The translations under genes and the position numbers were made by a program. A stretch of DNA of 64,000 bases from Heterotrichella gracilis (lineage: Eukaryota > Sar > Xanthophyceae > Tribonematales > Xanthonemataceae). The notes beneath the pieces are model-generated. The model did not search any database. It was given only the letters and a program-made list of their open reading frames with translations, and was not told the DNA's origin. Of the stretch, positions 26,155 to 38,758 are shown piece after piece (the first letter of the stretch is position 1; every line of letters starts with the position of its first letter). The stretch spans positions 1 through 64,000 of the forward strand of contig JAULBX010003333.1 in the NCBI GenBank assembly GCA_032358255.1, written 5' to 3'.

Positions 26155-29100
26155 TCACTCCATCATGGGGCGTGGCCCCCTGCCGCCGTCCCGTGGCGGC
26201 CCACCTCGCCCGCTGCTCCCGCCACGACCCCGGCCGTTCATGGGCCCCATGGGCCCACGCCCCATGGGGCCGCGCCCCATCCCCCCACGGCCTGGGTCCA
26301 TCTGCATCATCCTGTCCCCCTGGTACCCTGCGCCACAACCACAACAGGGCTGTTCAGTCAGCCGCTCGCCAATGCAGGCCTTGCCAATGCAGCAGTCGCG
26401 ACCCCTTGCCCCAAAATCAGCAACCGAAGCCATGCATACAAGCATCCGAGCTTGCCCAACAGGTACATTGGATGGCCATGTGCACACAGGTCACATGGCT
26501 TGCGCAAGGCAGGTAGCGCAGGCAGTTACGATGGCTTTACTGCTCTACCGCATGTAGGCAATAAAAGCAATTTATACACCTTGAATATAGATTAATCACA
26601 ACCTTGAAAATAACCAAATGTAATACAGGATTTAGTTTATTATTTGACAGTATGTATGTATTCAATAATATAAGAAAAATAAGCACTTTTCATCATCAAA
26701 GTACACGAAAGGAACTTAACTCAGACCGCAATGCTAACTCTGTTGCTCTACAGCATGTAATCAATGAAGCCAGCCATGCACTTTTGCCTTTCGCTCACCT
26801 CTGCCTGGCATCCTGCCTGGCCCGCGCCCCATATCCCCACGGCCGCGGTAAGGCATGGGCCGCCCTGCGCCGCGCATGCCCCCGCGGCCGCGCCCCCCCA
26901 GGAAGTGGGGCATGTACTCCCGAATCTCCAGGCGCCCGCCCTCCACGTCGACATACTGCACAGGCGCATTCCCACGCATTAGACCGCTGGCAAGGTTCCC
27001 ATCCTCACTTTGTGGACCTTCCTCAGGTCCACATTGGCATAACATATGGATGGCGGGGACAACAGGAATCCACTGGCTTTGCACTGGCAGCATCTCGTGC
27101 ATTATGCGCTGGTCCATGAACATCCACAAAGGGTACATCAACCAGCATATGTTGGTGCTGATCCATAGGAACCCGGCACACGCGCTATGTGCAGTAACCA
27201 TATTGCCATGCCACCCACCTCTGCCGCACGCGCTGCTGCCGCTCCCTCGCTGTTCTCAAAGTACACGTATGCGGAGGAGGGCCTGTCCTTGAACATCTTG
27301 AAGTTGACCCCCCTGTTCTTGATGGGGCCAAATGTGGACAGGGCCTCCTCAACCATCATGGGGGTGAACCCTGCAGCAGGAGGTACGATAGTATGAACAG
27401 GCTGGGGAGCAATAGCAAAAGACCTGTGATGCCAACACAAACCGCAGTGTGCATCGCCAGGGGTTAGGATACGGAAACGTTCCTCATGCTTCGGGGATTT
27501 GGGTCACGGGCTGACAACGCATGGTAGGTCAGCACTTTGGCACTGCAAACGGGTTGTAGTGGCGCTGGTGCGCTCTGCATTATGACCATGTGGGCGAGAA
27601 ATGACGACATTGCAGTTGCACCCATGATGGGTGCATGCATTTCCAGCAGATGCAGCTGGCCAGGTATGGGCAGCCACCACATCCTATACCCACGCCGAAA
27701 CTGGGCAACTCGTGTGGCCAAGCCCGCATAATGGGCAAATGCTGACAGTGCATGGCTCCCCCACCTAGCGGGATGTCTTTTACAAACACCGTGTTGTCGC
27801 GCTCCGCCCCCATCTCATCCGCGTCAATCACATTCGCGGTGAACACATCCGCCACGGGTGGCGCGGGCTGCGGCGCGGGGGCCGCCGGCGGGCTCGGCTC
27901 GCTGGGCTGCGCCTGTGATGGCACCTCTGCTGAGGACTCCTCTGCGGGTGGCGCTGGCATGGCGCTGGTGATGACTGAGGCGGGGGCGGAGGACGCCTTG
28001 GCGGTCCCGAGGGTGCCCAGCTTCAGCCTTTGCGCGTAGGTGAGCGGGGCGGACGAGGTGGTCTGGATGGCCTCCTCATCCTGGAGATGGAGAGGGTTGT
28101 GGCAGGGTGAGCGCGGGGCGGTGGTTGTGCATCTGGCTTATGTGGATGCACGTGCCTACCAGCACGGGTTGTGCATCTAGCTCATATGGATGCAATGGCG
28201 CCGCAGCCCGTGCATGCAAGTTATGCAAACGAAATCATGCTCCAACATCCACAATCGAATGGCAGGGGAGGATTGACCCACCATTCTGCTGCTTATGGGC
28301 CACTATGCAGTTCCTTGATATATGCATGCACATGCCAACTCGAATACTGTAATTAAGCCAGGTGGGGCTTTGGTGTGAACGCTGTGCTGTGCAGGATTGA
28401 CTGCACTTCCTCGCTGAGTACCCCTCCTCCACAGCGACTGACTAAGATTCTGCCTGCTGCTGTCGAGTCACCATGGACTTTGCATATGCATGCATATGAC
28501 CCCCTGCCATGAATGCCGTGCTGTGCAGTTTCCCCCACTCCCCCCGCGCTCATCGCCCCCCCTCACCGGGTACTCCTCCTCCCCAGCTTCTGCTGTGGGC
28601 TCCACCTCCTCCTCCTGTGCAGGTGCTGGCTCAGGCTCCGGAGCAGGCGCAGGCGCCGCGGGGGGCTGCTGCTGGTACACCGGCGCCTCCTTGGGGGGCT
28701 CAGCAGGCACCGGGGCGGCTGGTGGGGGGGTGGAGGCGGCTGGTGGAGGTGGCTGAGGGGCGGCTGGTGGTGGCATGGGCTGGCCGTACCCAGCGGCGAC
28801 CATTGCGGCTGCCATAGCCGGCGCCATCCCAGGCATCCCTGGCCCGTTGGCCTGAACGGGATGAGTGGGGCTTGAGTCCCCGTGCTGGAGCGTGCAAGGT
28901 GAGTGATATGGCAAGTGGCACTGCTGCAGAGTAGTGTGTGCATGTGTTTGAACACAGATGAGGTGTGCATCGCCCTTGGCGGTGGTGCTCAACAGGCATC
29001 CACCATTCAGTTGATGGTGGTCGCAATCGGAGTGCAGCTGGTGACCATCACGTGGTTCATACCGTCCCAAACCCAAATCAATGTGCCCTGGTCATCCCGC

Positions 29101-29995
29101 ACGTACCCGGTACTGTGGCGGGTACCCGTTCTCCGCCCCAGACCCCGGGGGCATCATCTTCGCTGGCTGGGGCTGTGGCAGGTACCTGAACACGTCGTTC
29201 AGCACATACCACACACCGTTTTGCTGCACTGCCAGGAACACAGTCTGGACAAAAGTCCTCTTCATCTTGCCCTGCAGGAGGTGTGCGGGTTCATCACGCC
29301 ATGGTTCAACATGCTTGCCCCAATGCACTCAGTTTTCTAGAGTCCCTGGGCGCTGAAACTCACACAGTGCAAACTGCCGTACCTTGCATTGCAGCGCCCC
29401 AGTGACTTGGACGATCACAGACCCGTTCAGGGAGTACTGGGAGTCTAGCGAGTAGATCTCAGTCATGGCCTCCTCAAATCCAAGGGACATTATCTTGTCA
29501 TGGATTTGCTGCAAGGTACAGAAGCAAGTCTCAGGCGCCATTTTGAACCCACACAACCACACCCGCAAAACCCATTAGCTTGCTATGTCAGTAGGGGTGT
29601 GATTTGCCACATTTGATGAGGCTGCACCATGCGTGCCATAACAAGATGACAGGAAACCAATACCCGGAAGGCCATCAGAGTGGGCGATACACGGCACAGC
29701 GCAACACAGTACTTACCGCCTGCCCCGTGACGGTGTCGACGTGGGGCTCCCCATTTGGACCGAAGTCCGCGTGGGTGAGGGTGCTTTGGTCTGTATAGAA
29801 GCGATGCACATGCTTGGGGTGCGAGTGGAGGACAGTGTAGAACTGGGACACGAACTGGTTGGCCACCTGCAGCGAGAGCATATTCGGTATCGATAGTACA
29901 TATTTCAGGTTCCCGCACAGGTGAAGAGCGCTTGCTGTACGTACCGTGGTGGCACTAGGACGCTGATTGATCCCAGGCTGCAGAGGTTGCGCCAT
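26155..29995 (-). CDS. G3BP-like stress-granule protein (NTF2 + RRM + RGG)
   Basis: The domain order is that of G3BP/Rasputin and plant NTF2-RRM proteins, which bind RNA and nucleate stress granules. Nine exons (29995-29945, 29866-29717, 29508-29383, 29271-29107, 28851-28567, 28080-27765, 27370-27219, 26955-26799, 26327-26155) give 524 residues. Residues 18-150 form the NTF2-like domain (VANQFVSQFYTVLHSHPKHV, then DVFRYLPQP). Residues 165-345 are Pro/Ala/Glu-rich and disordered. The RRM spans about 355-415, with VFVKDIPLG as RNP2 and SAYVYFENSEGAAAA as the RNP1 region. From about 416 the tail is rich in RGG, RGRG and GRGPMG and ends MME. The NTF2 part should dimerise; the RGG tail should bind RNA and be a methylation target. 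Start ATG 29995 was chosen because it gives the short leader MAQPLQPG before the domain. Confidence 0.92.
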
Positions 29996-30987
29996 GACTG
30001 ATGCGTTCAAGAGGCCTATTTGGGTAGGAGGGGGAAACAGCAACACCACCTGTGGCAATGCAACAGCATTTAAGAAGGGTATTGGGGCAGCTTTGGACGC
30101 CTGAAAGCCAGCCAGTAAAGGTGTTTCACCTGCTCCTATGCTGAAAGCAAGTCCAGTCGCCACCAGCCCCACGGGGTGAGCACCGCGCGAGCAAAGAGGG
30201 TTCTTCTATGCTGCGGCTTGTATAAGCGAGCACCTTACATGCCGAGGTTGCTAGTCGATGCCCAATCGCTCCCTTTTAGCAGCGACACAGCTAGCAGCCG
30301 GCCTGCTGCAGTTTTCAACGTAGGTAGGCCACCCCCGTATGGAGTTCATCCATCTCCACCCTTCCAAACCCTTAGAGAGGGTTCCAACGGCACTGACAGC
30401 TTGCACTGGGTGACCTACATATGGTGCAGATGGCTTGGGTGGTCCAGGTGGGTATGAAACTTGAGATGGACTTCAAGGCCTATTGTTGCGTGGCCCTGCT
30501 TCTGAATAGGGGGACTGAGCGAGTTCCAGGTGTCACTCAGCAATTGAACTAAGGCCGCCTCGCGGCGAGTGAATTCAGTGGGCCACATTGTTGCATTGAG
30601 GTTGTGCCACATACCCCAAGGTTTATGGGCAAATAGCTTTTCCATATATAGCATACATCAAGGGTTCGTATCGCTAGACAATATCCCTGTGATGAACTGG
30701 TGCCTAGGAGCCATCAGGTGAGATTCTCCCACGGCTGCTTCATGTGCTGCAATGAGCCATCCTTTGAACACCCTACTAAACTAATGTACCAGGCTATACT
30801 CCTGTAATAACATATACAGTCTGGTCACCATGGATTACAATCTGAGGCTAGTAGGCAATACCCGTAAAATCTGAAGCACCTGAATGCGTACGCGTGTGTG
30901 CACAGCACCACCGCCACCACTCCCAATGCCCATTCACTCTGCTGCTCCCCAGCAAAACCACATCCCATAGCGCTAGCTACCCCTGAA
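29996..30987. other. Spacer between two minus-strand genes
   Basis: The region should hold the G3BP-like promoter and the 3' UTR of the TMTC-like gene. An 80-codon open frame on the minus strand (30654-30415, with TEFTRREAALVQLLSDTWNS) looks somewhat protein-like but has no recognisable family and no splice partners. No RNA gene or long repeat was seen. Confidence 0.45.
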
Positions 30988-33900
30988 TCATCCCTCCCCA
31001 TCCCCATCTTCATCGTCACTCCCTTGCTCGCCATGCCACTGCGCCCCTCTCCCACTGCCACTCGAAGCGGCCGCCACACAGTCTGGCCTCGCACGCAGCT
31101 TCGCAACACAGCGCTGTGCTTCCTTGTGATACCGGGCAGCAGCCTCGCCCTGTGTGGCGGCTGCACCCAGCGACAACACATGGCATATAGTGTGCTGAAT
31201 TCTGCAGAACTGGCTGGGGTCCAATGGAAGCATCATGTGCAGGGCTGACAGCGCCCCTGCTGCCATCTCATCCGCGCCTGCAGGGCCCTTCTTGCGCATG
31301 CTCAGCACATTCTCCACCTGGGGATGGGGATGGCAGTGAATATGGCAGGAATCAATGGTCAGATAAAGACACAGCCATACTCCACACTGCAGTGCACTGG
31401 ACTGTACAAAGGCAAGCTGTAACCAGGCTTTGTAGCGACATTCGAAATTTCGAAATTTCGAAAACAATATTCAAAACGTTTTCCGCCAAACATATAGCGT
31501 GGTAGCAGGGACCTCACATTGCTCGCAAACTGCAACATGACCACTAATCCAAAGTTTGCCCCCCTCCTCGCCACCCTACCTTTTCCCCCTTGCTCAACTT
31601 GCCGAGCGCATCTGCCAGCATGACAGCAGCCACATATAAGTGCTTCATGGCGTCTGGCTCCCTCCCAGCAGCCAACAGCACCTGACCCCATTCCCGCTGA
31701 AGCCATGCATCCTCAGCATCGCCCCGCTGGACCGCATGGATCATGGCCTGGTGGGGCGTGGAGACATGGGAAGAGGTGGAGGGGGAGTCATCGGCCTCCG
31801 CTGCATGGCGGGAACACACAACCAGTCAGCGGAAGAGGGGAATCACTATACTACCTTGGGAATCACGAAAGTATCTCAATAGCGCGTCCACGACAGCATG
31901 AATGCAGGCTCAGTGAGGACATTTTGATAGGATTCCGGTGATGTGTACTGCACAAGCTCGGAGACAGTGGTCAATATTGCACAAATCCAAGGACCATGTC
32001 ATCAAATGTCCCCACCTTTTGTGGCATGCCGGCATGTGTCCCCAGCCTCCCCTATGTACTGGTACACAGCGTGCTTCGTTGCCGGGGCAGTTGGGCCATT
32101 CTCAGAAATGGCAACCAGCACCTGCCACCGCGCCTCAACACAAGTCCTAAGCACATTGATCTCCTCATCACTGAGCCTCAGCTGTTGATATGGTGTCGCA
32201 TTTTGGAGGGATGAGTTTCGCACTGCGCCGGGCCCCAAGGGGATGGGCGGTGGGTCAATGTGGGGATTTGACAGCCTGTCCAAGCAGCGCTGGGTAGCTG
32301 CAGCTGAAGCAGGCAGATCGAGTTTTCGGGGGCTTGTGGCATGCAGCATAGCTGCCTGCTCCAGGGTTGCGCACGCAGCGACGATGCGGTTAAGTTCTGG
32401 AAAGAGCAGCACCCGAGCCCAGCTTTCAAGCGCCAAGGCGTTCATCGGTTGCTCTTGCTGTTGGGCCTGGTATATCTTGTTGAGGGCGAGGATGGCATCT
32501 TTTGCAACATACTTGCAGCTGATGGCCTCCTCAAGCAGGCGAACACCTTCAGCCACCCTGCCCACAAGCCATTGTACCATGCATCAGGGCCAAGCATTGG
32601 TGGATAGTGGCAGCAAATAAATGAGTGCAGCCAATGGCGCACATGATGTGCTGATAACTAGGATTGATGGACGGGTCAAGAAAGTGACATTGTGGGGTAC
32701 AAGGCGCGGTGTACAAAGTTTAAATGCAATTCAGGGTGAGAAGAAGTGGAGGCCATGGCATGGTAAACAGCAACACCAATGAACAGTTGACAGAACTACT
32801 TGTGTGCCATCATGCATGTGTTACCTGCGGCCCTGGTTGACCAAACACAGTCCCCTCCAGTATGTGGGTTCACAGAAGCCTGGCTCAATCTCCTGTGCTC
32901 TCTCAAAGTGCTTCAGAGACGCCCCCCAGCGGCGGTAGCGGCGCTCCAGGATCCCCATGTTCAGGTGCACCTTGGCGCTCCCCTCACACACCTGATTGGG
33001 ACATGCACACCTTGACAGTGAGACTTACAAGCAGAGTGAACCGGCGTTTAAACCAGGCTATGGTGTGGTTCGGAAGCACCAAACGTGATGCGGTGATGCA
33101 AGATGCGATGCGACAGGTTCAGTAAATATTCCCACCGTGCGTTGAAGGAGTGGTTGCATCCTCGATGGATGTAAGCCTATCCCAGACTGCTCACCATGAA
33201 AAAAGCAAGATATAAGGGGTACACCAAAGCCACTGGGTATGGGGGTCATCTGCTCAGCACAAACACTGCACATGGCAGAACATCTATACAGCACTGAACA
33301 CCTGTACAGCCTGTGGCAGAGGGCTATGAGTATGCCATGGCTTCCACCTCCGCACCTGAAGCGCTGCCCTGAAAAGCTCCTCTTCATCCAGCCAATCCCA
33401 GTTGCGATCCCACGTCTTGCAGGTGTACAGGACCCCTAGCGCTGTCACCAGAATCAATCCCAAAAACGCCGACACCCCCCGTGCTCTCCCTTTTTGCCCC
33501 CTGCTGATGCCCCCTGCTATTTTGCCCCCTGCTGATTTGGCCCCTGCTGATGCCCCATTGGTAGGATTCTCCTGTGTTACAGATTCACAGCTAGCCCTCT
33601 TTTCGGATCCATTTTCTGCAGGAACTGCAGTGGGCGAGCTGGGTTTATGTGCCTGCATTTGCTTCTGGGTCAACCTCCGGAATAGGTACCCAAGCATGAG
33701 GCAGTACCCAATGGATGGGAAATACAGCAGGCGCTCCCCTATGAATGTGCCCACATAAAACAGCACATTTGAGGCGGGGAAGAAGGGTCCCACCAGTAGC
33801 CCAGCAGCCACAAACAGAAGCCAGCGTTGGTGCACCTGCAACATGCAAGCGCACAGGTCAGCAAGAGGCGCAAGCTGCCATGGGTACAGCTGACCAGTGC

Positions 33901-36900
33901 TGGTTGAAGAATGATTGGCAAACACATGCTCATCCATTTGTACAGATTTGCGTGATGTCGTGCATTTCTCGTACCCTGGGGTGCTTCTCTGTTCCTGTGG
34001 GACTCTCCAGCATCCCCAGCATCCCCATCACCACCTCCCAGGGCTTCGCTGCCAGGCCAATCCAGATCAAGCTAATGTACAAACCCAGCGTGAGCATGTT
34101 CCGAGGATCTGAAATGGACTCCACCAGGGGGATGCAGTTGAAAGACCAGTCTGCCGACAGGTTCAAGGGGGCAACAAGGAGCCCAAAGTAGCGGGCATGA
34201 AGGTGGCCCATGCTCAGCGTGCGGGTGAGGAAGCTGTCTGAAAAGGGGATGGGGTTTTCTACCTGCAGGGCACACGCAGGTCACCAGGGTTGAGCAACAC
34301 AGACTTGAGGGCATGACTGACAATGGGTGAATGAAAATAAAGGACCTAAGAGAGAGTACACAGGAATAAGAACATATCAACAAGGTAACCCAGACACACC
34401 CTCTGTACACACGAGCCACAAGAAGGTAAAGCAGGGAGACCAATAAACATATTATTTCAATTTTGGCAATCCATTTCTTTAAATGTTGCTTACTTACTCT
34501 TGCATTCGTATACTTACACAATCTAGCAATATAATTAGTTTGAAATTTCAGCCCACCTTCCGGTAGATTGACACCAGTTGGTGAACAGCCAGCCATGAGC
34601 GCACGCGCACGTAGCCAACCAGCACCGCTGCGCAGCACAAAGCCCTCAAGGGTTTCCGCGACTGCCATTTGTGGCCTGGGCGTGAGCGAGCTGCCCCTCC
34701 TTGCCTTCTGCTAATACCCCTCCCCCCTTGCAACATGATGTAAGCATCCCCAGCTGGCGCCAGCAGAATGTCGTACAGCATGAAAGTCCCTAGCTGCAAG
34801 ATCCACATCAACAGTTAGAACCACAGGAAATGAAGCAAACCAACTATTTTTGGGGAGTGCAATAGAGACCAAATCCACATCGGATGTTGCAGTGTCACTG
34901 TATAAAGCAGCAAATTTCAGCCGGCATTGCACATCATCCTGGAAAGGTTCGGCCCAGGCAGGAACAATTCTAGACTGATGCCACTCCATGCAGAACCCAC
35001 CAGGGTAATGCCGATTTCCTTGGCCAACGCTGCCGCAAGCGCCAGCCCAAGGGCAGCAGCAACCATTGTCCAATGCTGTAACCGTTCTCGAAATACCACC
35101 ACGTGCCGCTTGGCAGCCGATGGGGAGTCATCTTCAAGGAACCACGAGTACCTGAAAGGAAGTAAACGCCTCAACAAGCTGTGGTCAAATTGCAATGAAT
35201 AACGCGCTGACAACAAGCTGTGGTCAATTTGCAATGAATGCCCTGAGTTTTTAACTACAGAAACGTCACATGTCACACACATAAAAACGCCCCCAGAATC
35301 CCATCCCGTGTATGCACCACTTCAGTGGACCTGCAATGCAGCGTTTGTGGCTTCATCTGTGAGATGCCACACCCCCAGCCTCCCACCACTGGTGCACCTA
35401 TTGGCAACCTGCGCACGGGGACAGGCGAAACAGCTCTCACCTGTAGTGTGCCGCTGCCATGTACACGAGGAGCGCGGGGATGGACAGCAGCGCGCACAGC
35501 GTCTCAGCGTGGCCCACAATGCCAGCCACCGCCTCGGTGTGGACAGGGTGCAGTGCAAACAGAGCAGCTGTCACAAAGGCGTCCAGTGAAGTGTCGTGTG
35601 GCGGTAGGGCGGACAGCTCGCGCCATTTATGGACAACCTGATAGGAACAGGAGCGATTTGCGCGATTGGGCAAGATTTAACAGGGTGTATGTATTACGGT
35701 TAATTACTGTTGCAATGCTCATTTCCGAGAACAGAACAGGCCCGCAACGCGGGTTAGTCTAACAGGTACCGAATTCTGCACTTGAGTATCTAAATTTAAC
35801 ATGATAAGAATCATTTTAGGCAGGACGATTGGAACTGAGGGCTGCCCCACTGACAACAAGTATATAAATAGAGGTATCCCACATGATCACTCAAAAGCCA
35901 ACCTCTGTGCGCCAGCTACCCTCAGCCCCGCTTGGAGTACTGGCACCTGCGCCATGTGCAGCTGTACGCCCCTTGCGCCGCTGCCGCAGCCCGGCATTCC
36001 TGCCCCCGCTGCTGTCATCTGTCTTGCTGCCATCTGATCCAAAGCTGCCCGAATGCGGCAAGCCTGCGCCCACGCCAGCATTGAGTAACGAGGTATAGCA
36101 TAGTTCCTCACAACAACGGTACCATTGGAGTGCAGCAGCGCAACACCATCCTGGCATTGGTCTATGCACACCAACGTTCCTAAGTGGCACATTACATGCT
36201 GCGTGGTTGCATGCACGAGCTTGGAAACATGTACACGCAACTGCATCAGAATGATAATAATATATAATGGGTGCCCATCGATTTCTTGCCATATTTCCAC
36301 ATGCGCATTGGTGCCAGGCATAGCCTTTTCCTCACCTTGGTTGGTTTCCACCCCTTCCTTGCCTCCTTGCTCCCCTGAGTCCTCCAGCAGAGCAAACAGG
36401 TGGACCGCTAACCTGCACGAGACACAGTATGCATCCCTCACCATGGCCTTCGCCCATACTGCTGCTTATGATCAATCGCGACCATCAGGCCTCAGGCAAC
36501 TACTCAGCAATTAATCGCTATGTACTGCCCCAAAAATGCAGCATGGTTATTTGACGCAAGCTGCAATATAGATTAGCAGGTGACAAACAGCCTGTGAGCA
36601 GCAACACGGCGGCACACAGAGCCCACCCATATTCATGGCACCCCCATCCAACCCTTGATCCCACATGCGCACCGGTACACCAGCACTGTGGTCAGCGCAT
36701 GCGTCAGGATATTCACCACGTGGAACGGCAGAGGGTGCGGGGCTGATGCACTGTGCTCCCTCGCACGGACTTCATCCTCGTCCCGCTTGACAGACAACCT
36801 GCGATGGGAGCCTGCAGGAACAGACAGCCGATGCTTGCCTTGAATCCAGGACATGCATGTGCTTATCTATCCCAGCACTGAATGCACAACGCAAGACATC

Positions 36901-37957
36901 TGATGATAGGGAACATAGGAGTCGCAATATGACTTGGCACCAGCCCCAGGGCAGCGCATTGCCCATGCCCACGGCAAAATTGACCACGTGTAAGGAAGCG
37001 ACGGAGCCGTAGGCGTTGGCCCAAAGTTGCGCACTATGTACTTGAAACCCTTGACACTGCATGTGGAAATGGTGTAGTCTGTCCCCGTACAGTGGGTATT
37101 GGTGGGGGCTTACTAATCCACTCACCCAGCAGCAGTGCGCCCGCCTTGCGCTGAAGCCTGAAGGACAGGACTGTGAAGGGGCGGTACGACTTGTGGCTCT
37201 GGTCTGAGCTGATCCGCTGGCCCCTGCCAGACAAAGCAGTGCAAAAGGTTAGACTGCGTGGCTGGGCGTCAGGGTCCCTTAGTCAGGGGTTGTGCAGGAC
37301 AGGTGCTATCATGACAGTGCTTTGAACAAGACCTATACGAGCTGCAGTACAAAAATGCCCTGTGATTTTGCTTCCCCTAATATGTGGCAAAGCTTATGAG
37401 TGGCTGACCATTTGGGTGTCCTGTGTGGAGTTAAAGTCTCCCCAAACAGGCTAGAAGGAGGCCGCAATGTGCAGCCAGTGATAACGTATATTATAGTTTC
37501 CAGGCAACCCGCTAAAACTACGTGCTTTTATTGGTAGAGTTGCACAGGATCCCGCTTGCATGCACCCATCTTGCGTTTGGATGCAACTGCGTTTTTGCAT
37601 GCACTTTTGCATGCACTTATTTTTGCATGCATGGTGAACTGACCAGAAGTCACTGGTGAAAAGTGCGCTGATGGGCTTGGCGTCGTCGGTGACATCGCCG
37701 TTGTTGATCTGCGCACGCAACGCACTGTCAATACTGCTGCCAGTTGACCGGACGTGCCTATCAGCCTTGTGTGGGTGTTCTGTAGGTGCCCAATGCAAAC
37801 GTGGGCGCTACACCAACCACCGTACCACTGCGAAATTGTCGTCGAAGGTGAATCCCGCCTGCAAGGTGTTGCTGTACACGAGCACAGCTATGCCCGCTAG
37901 CACTATTTGCAGCCACTGCTGGGTAGTCACGCCAGCTGTCCAAGAGTGAGAATGCAT
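30988..37957 (-). CDS. TMTC-type protein: multi-pass membrane O-mannosyltransferase with TPR repeats
   Basis: TMTC proteins are ER membrane proteins that, in animals, O-mannosylate cadherin-type domains. Fifteen exons (37957-37826, 37708-37644, 37223-37126, 36811-36673, 36412-36336, 36063-35903, 35637-35441, 35151-35001, 34793-34557, 34262-33975, 33835-33356, 32991-32825, 32557-32016, 31800-31580, 31317-30988) close at 1094 residues. GT-C family marks are the luminal double Asp in FTFDDNFAV, SYRPFTVLSFRL, FHVVNILTHAL, FALHPVHTEAVAGIVGHAE and AKEIGITL. Residues 420-515 match the TMTC domain (DUF1736): NPIPFSDSFLTRTLS, HARYFGLL, CIPLVES. Later spans include ERLLYFPSIGYCLMLGYL. From about 676, TPR-like helices (VHLNMGILERRYRRWGASLK and others) lead to an acidic tail. 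Algal insertions occur at exons 4-6 and 11. The protein mannosylated here is unknown. Confidence 0.92.
35172..35239. repeat. Tandem duplication, unit 39 bases
   Basis: CAACAAGCTGTGGTCAAATT and following GCAATGAAT at 35172-35200 recur at 35211-35239 with one base changed. The repeat lies in intron 7 of the TMTC-like gene. Confidence 0.85.
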
Positions 37958-38758
37958 GCTTGGCCAGGCATCGCACACGCGAGTCTCGTGACACCTCGTA
38001 GGTACCAGTGGTATGAGCAAGCAACTAGGCTGGTATTAGCAAGCAACAAAAACAGCAGGACACATAAGGAGTGCCTTGATAGAGTGCGCAAAGCAGGTTG
38101 CCTTGGACTGGAGCGAACGCAAAGCCTGACTGCTGCAGTGACTACTGTGTGAGTAAGCAAGTGGGGCTAGGAAAGGGAAGAGGTGAAACCCACATGCTGT
38201 AGCAGTCAAACGTCGATCATGTGTGTCCTGGTTGTATCACTGAGAGTCCTTCAACAAACTAATCGTTGAACACATTTGAACACACCCTTCCTGAGAAATC
38301 GTTGGGGGCCTAAACGCCCATTTTGAAACCACTGAGCTTTGGCTGGAACCCCAAACAGAAGACACACCCCTTTCATGAAATTCCAACGCAAACGGGGATG
38401 GAGCGAGGTGTCTGCAACACGCTCATTGGCTTGATTGTTCACATGCGTGAATTTGTGACACTTGGCACCGCCACAACAGTCTGAGCAACTCGCCTGAACG
38501 CCTCTCGCGAGTTGGAGCTGGTGCAACACCGCAGTGCTTGGCTTTTTATCGAAGCCCAACTCTGTATCGATTGTGTAAGAGCTCATTACCACCCGCATCG
38601 CACTCGGGTGTCCGATCTGCCTGAGAACTTGTCACATCACTCGACACCTGCCCCACCAGAAACTTCTGGAAAACGTTTGAATCGCTGCCCGTCGAGTTTC
38701 ATCTGAGCAGGTGTTGGTCAGCGAGGGCGTGTGTTGCTGTCCCGGTTGGCCAGGCACT
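37958..38758. promoter_or_regulatory. Shared upstream region of TMTC-like gene and calnexin
   Basis: About 800 bases separate the start codons of this head-to-head pair. Both products work in the ER on secretory proteins, so shared unfolded-protein-response control is conceivable. I looked for an ERSE (CCAAT-N9-CCACG) and did not find a clean match. A TTG codon at 38020 opens a longer frame for the TMTC gene but ATG 37957 is the first ATG. Confidence 0.45.

Noticed and set aside
25784-26557. 257-codon open frame on the plus strand
   Set aside because: Its second half is the antisense of the RGG exon of the G3BP-like gene; Pro/Arg-rich translation reflects that repeat.
36772-37125. Minus-strand frame with LHVVNFAVGMGNALPWG in a TMTC intron
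   Set aside because: It resembles FHVVNILTHAL only over four residues and cannot be joined in phase; treated as intron.
37958-38020. Extension of the TMTC-like protein to a TTG codon at 38020
   Set aside because: TTG is not a normal nuclear start and ATG 37957 gives a natural beginning just before the first membrane span.
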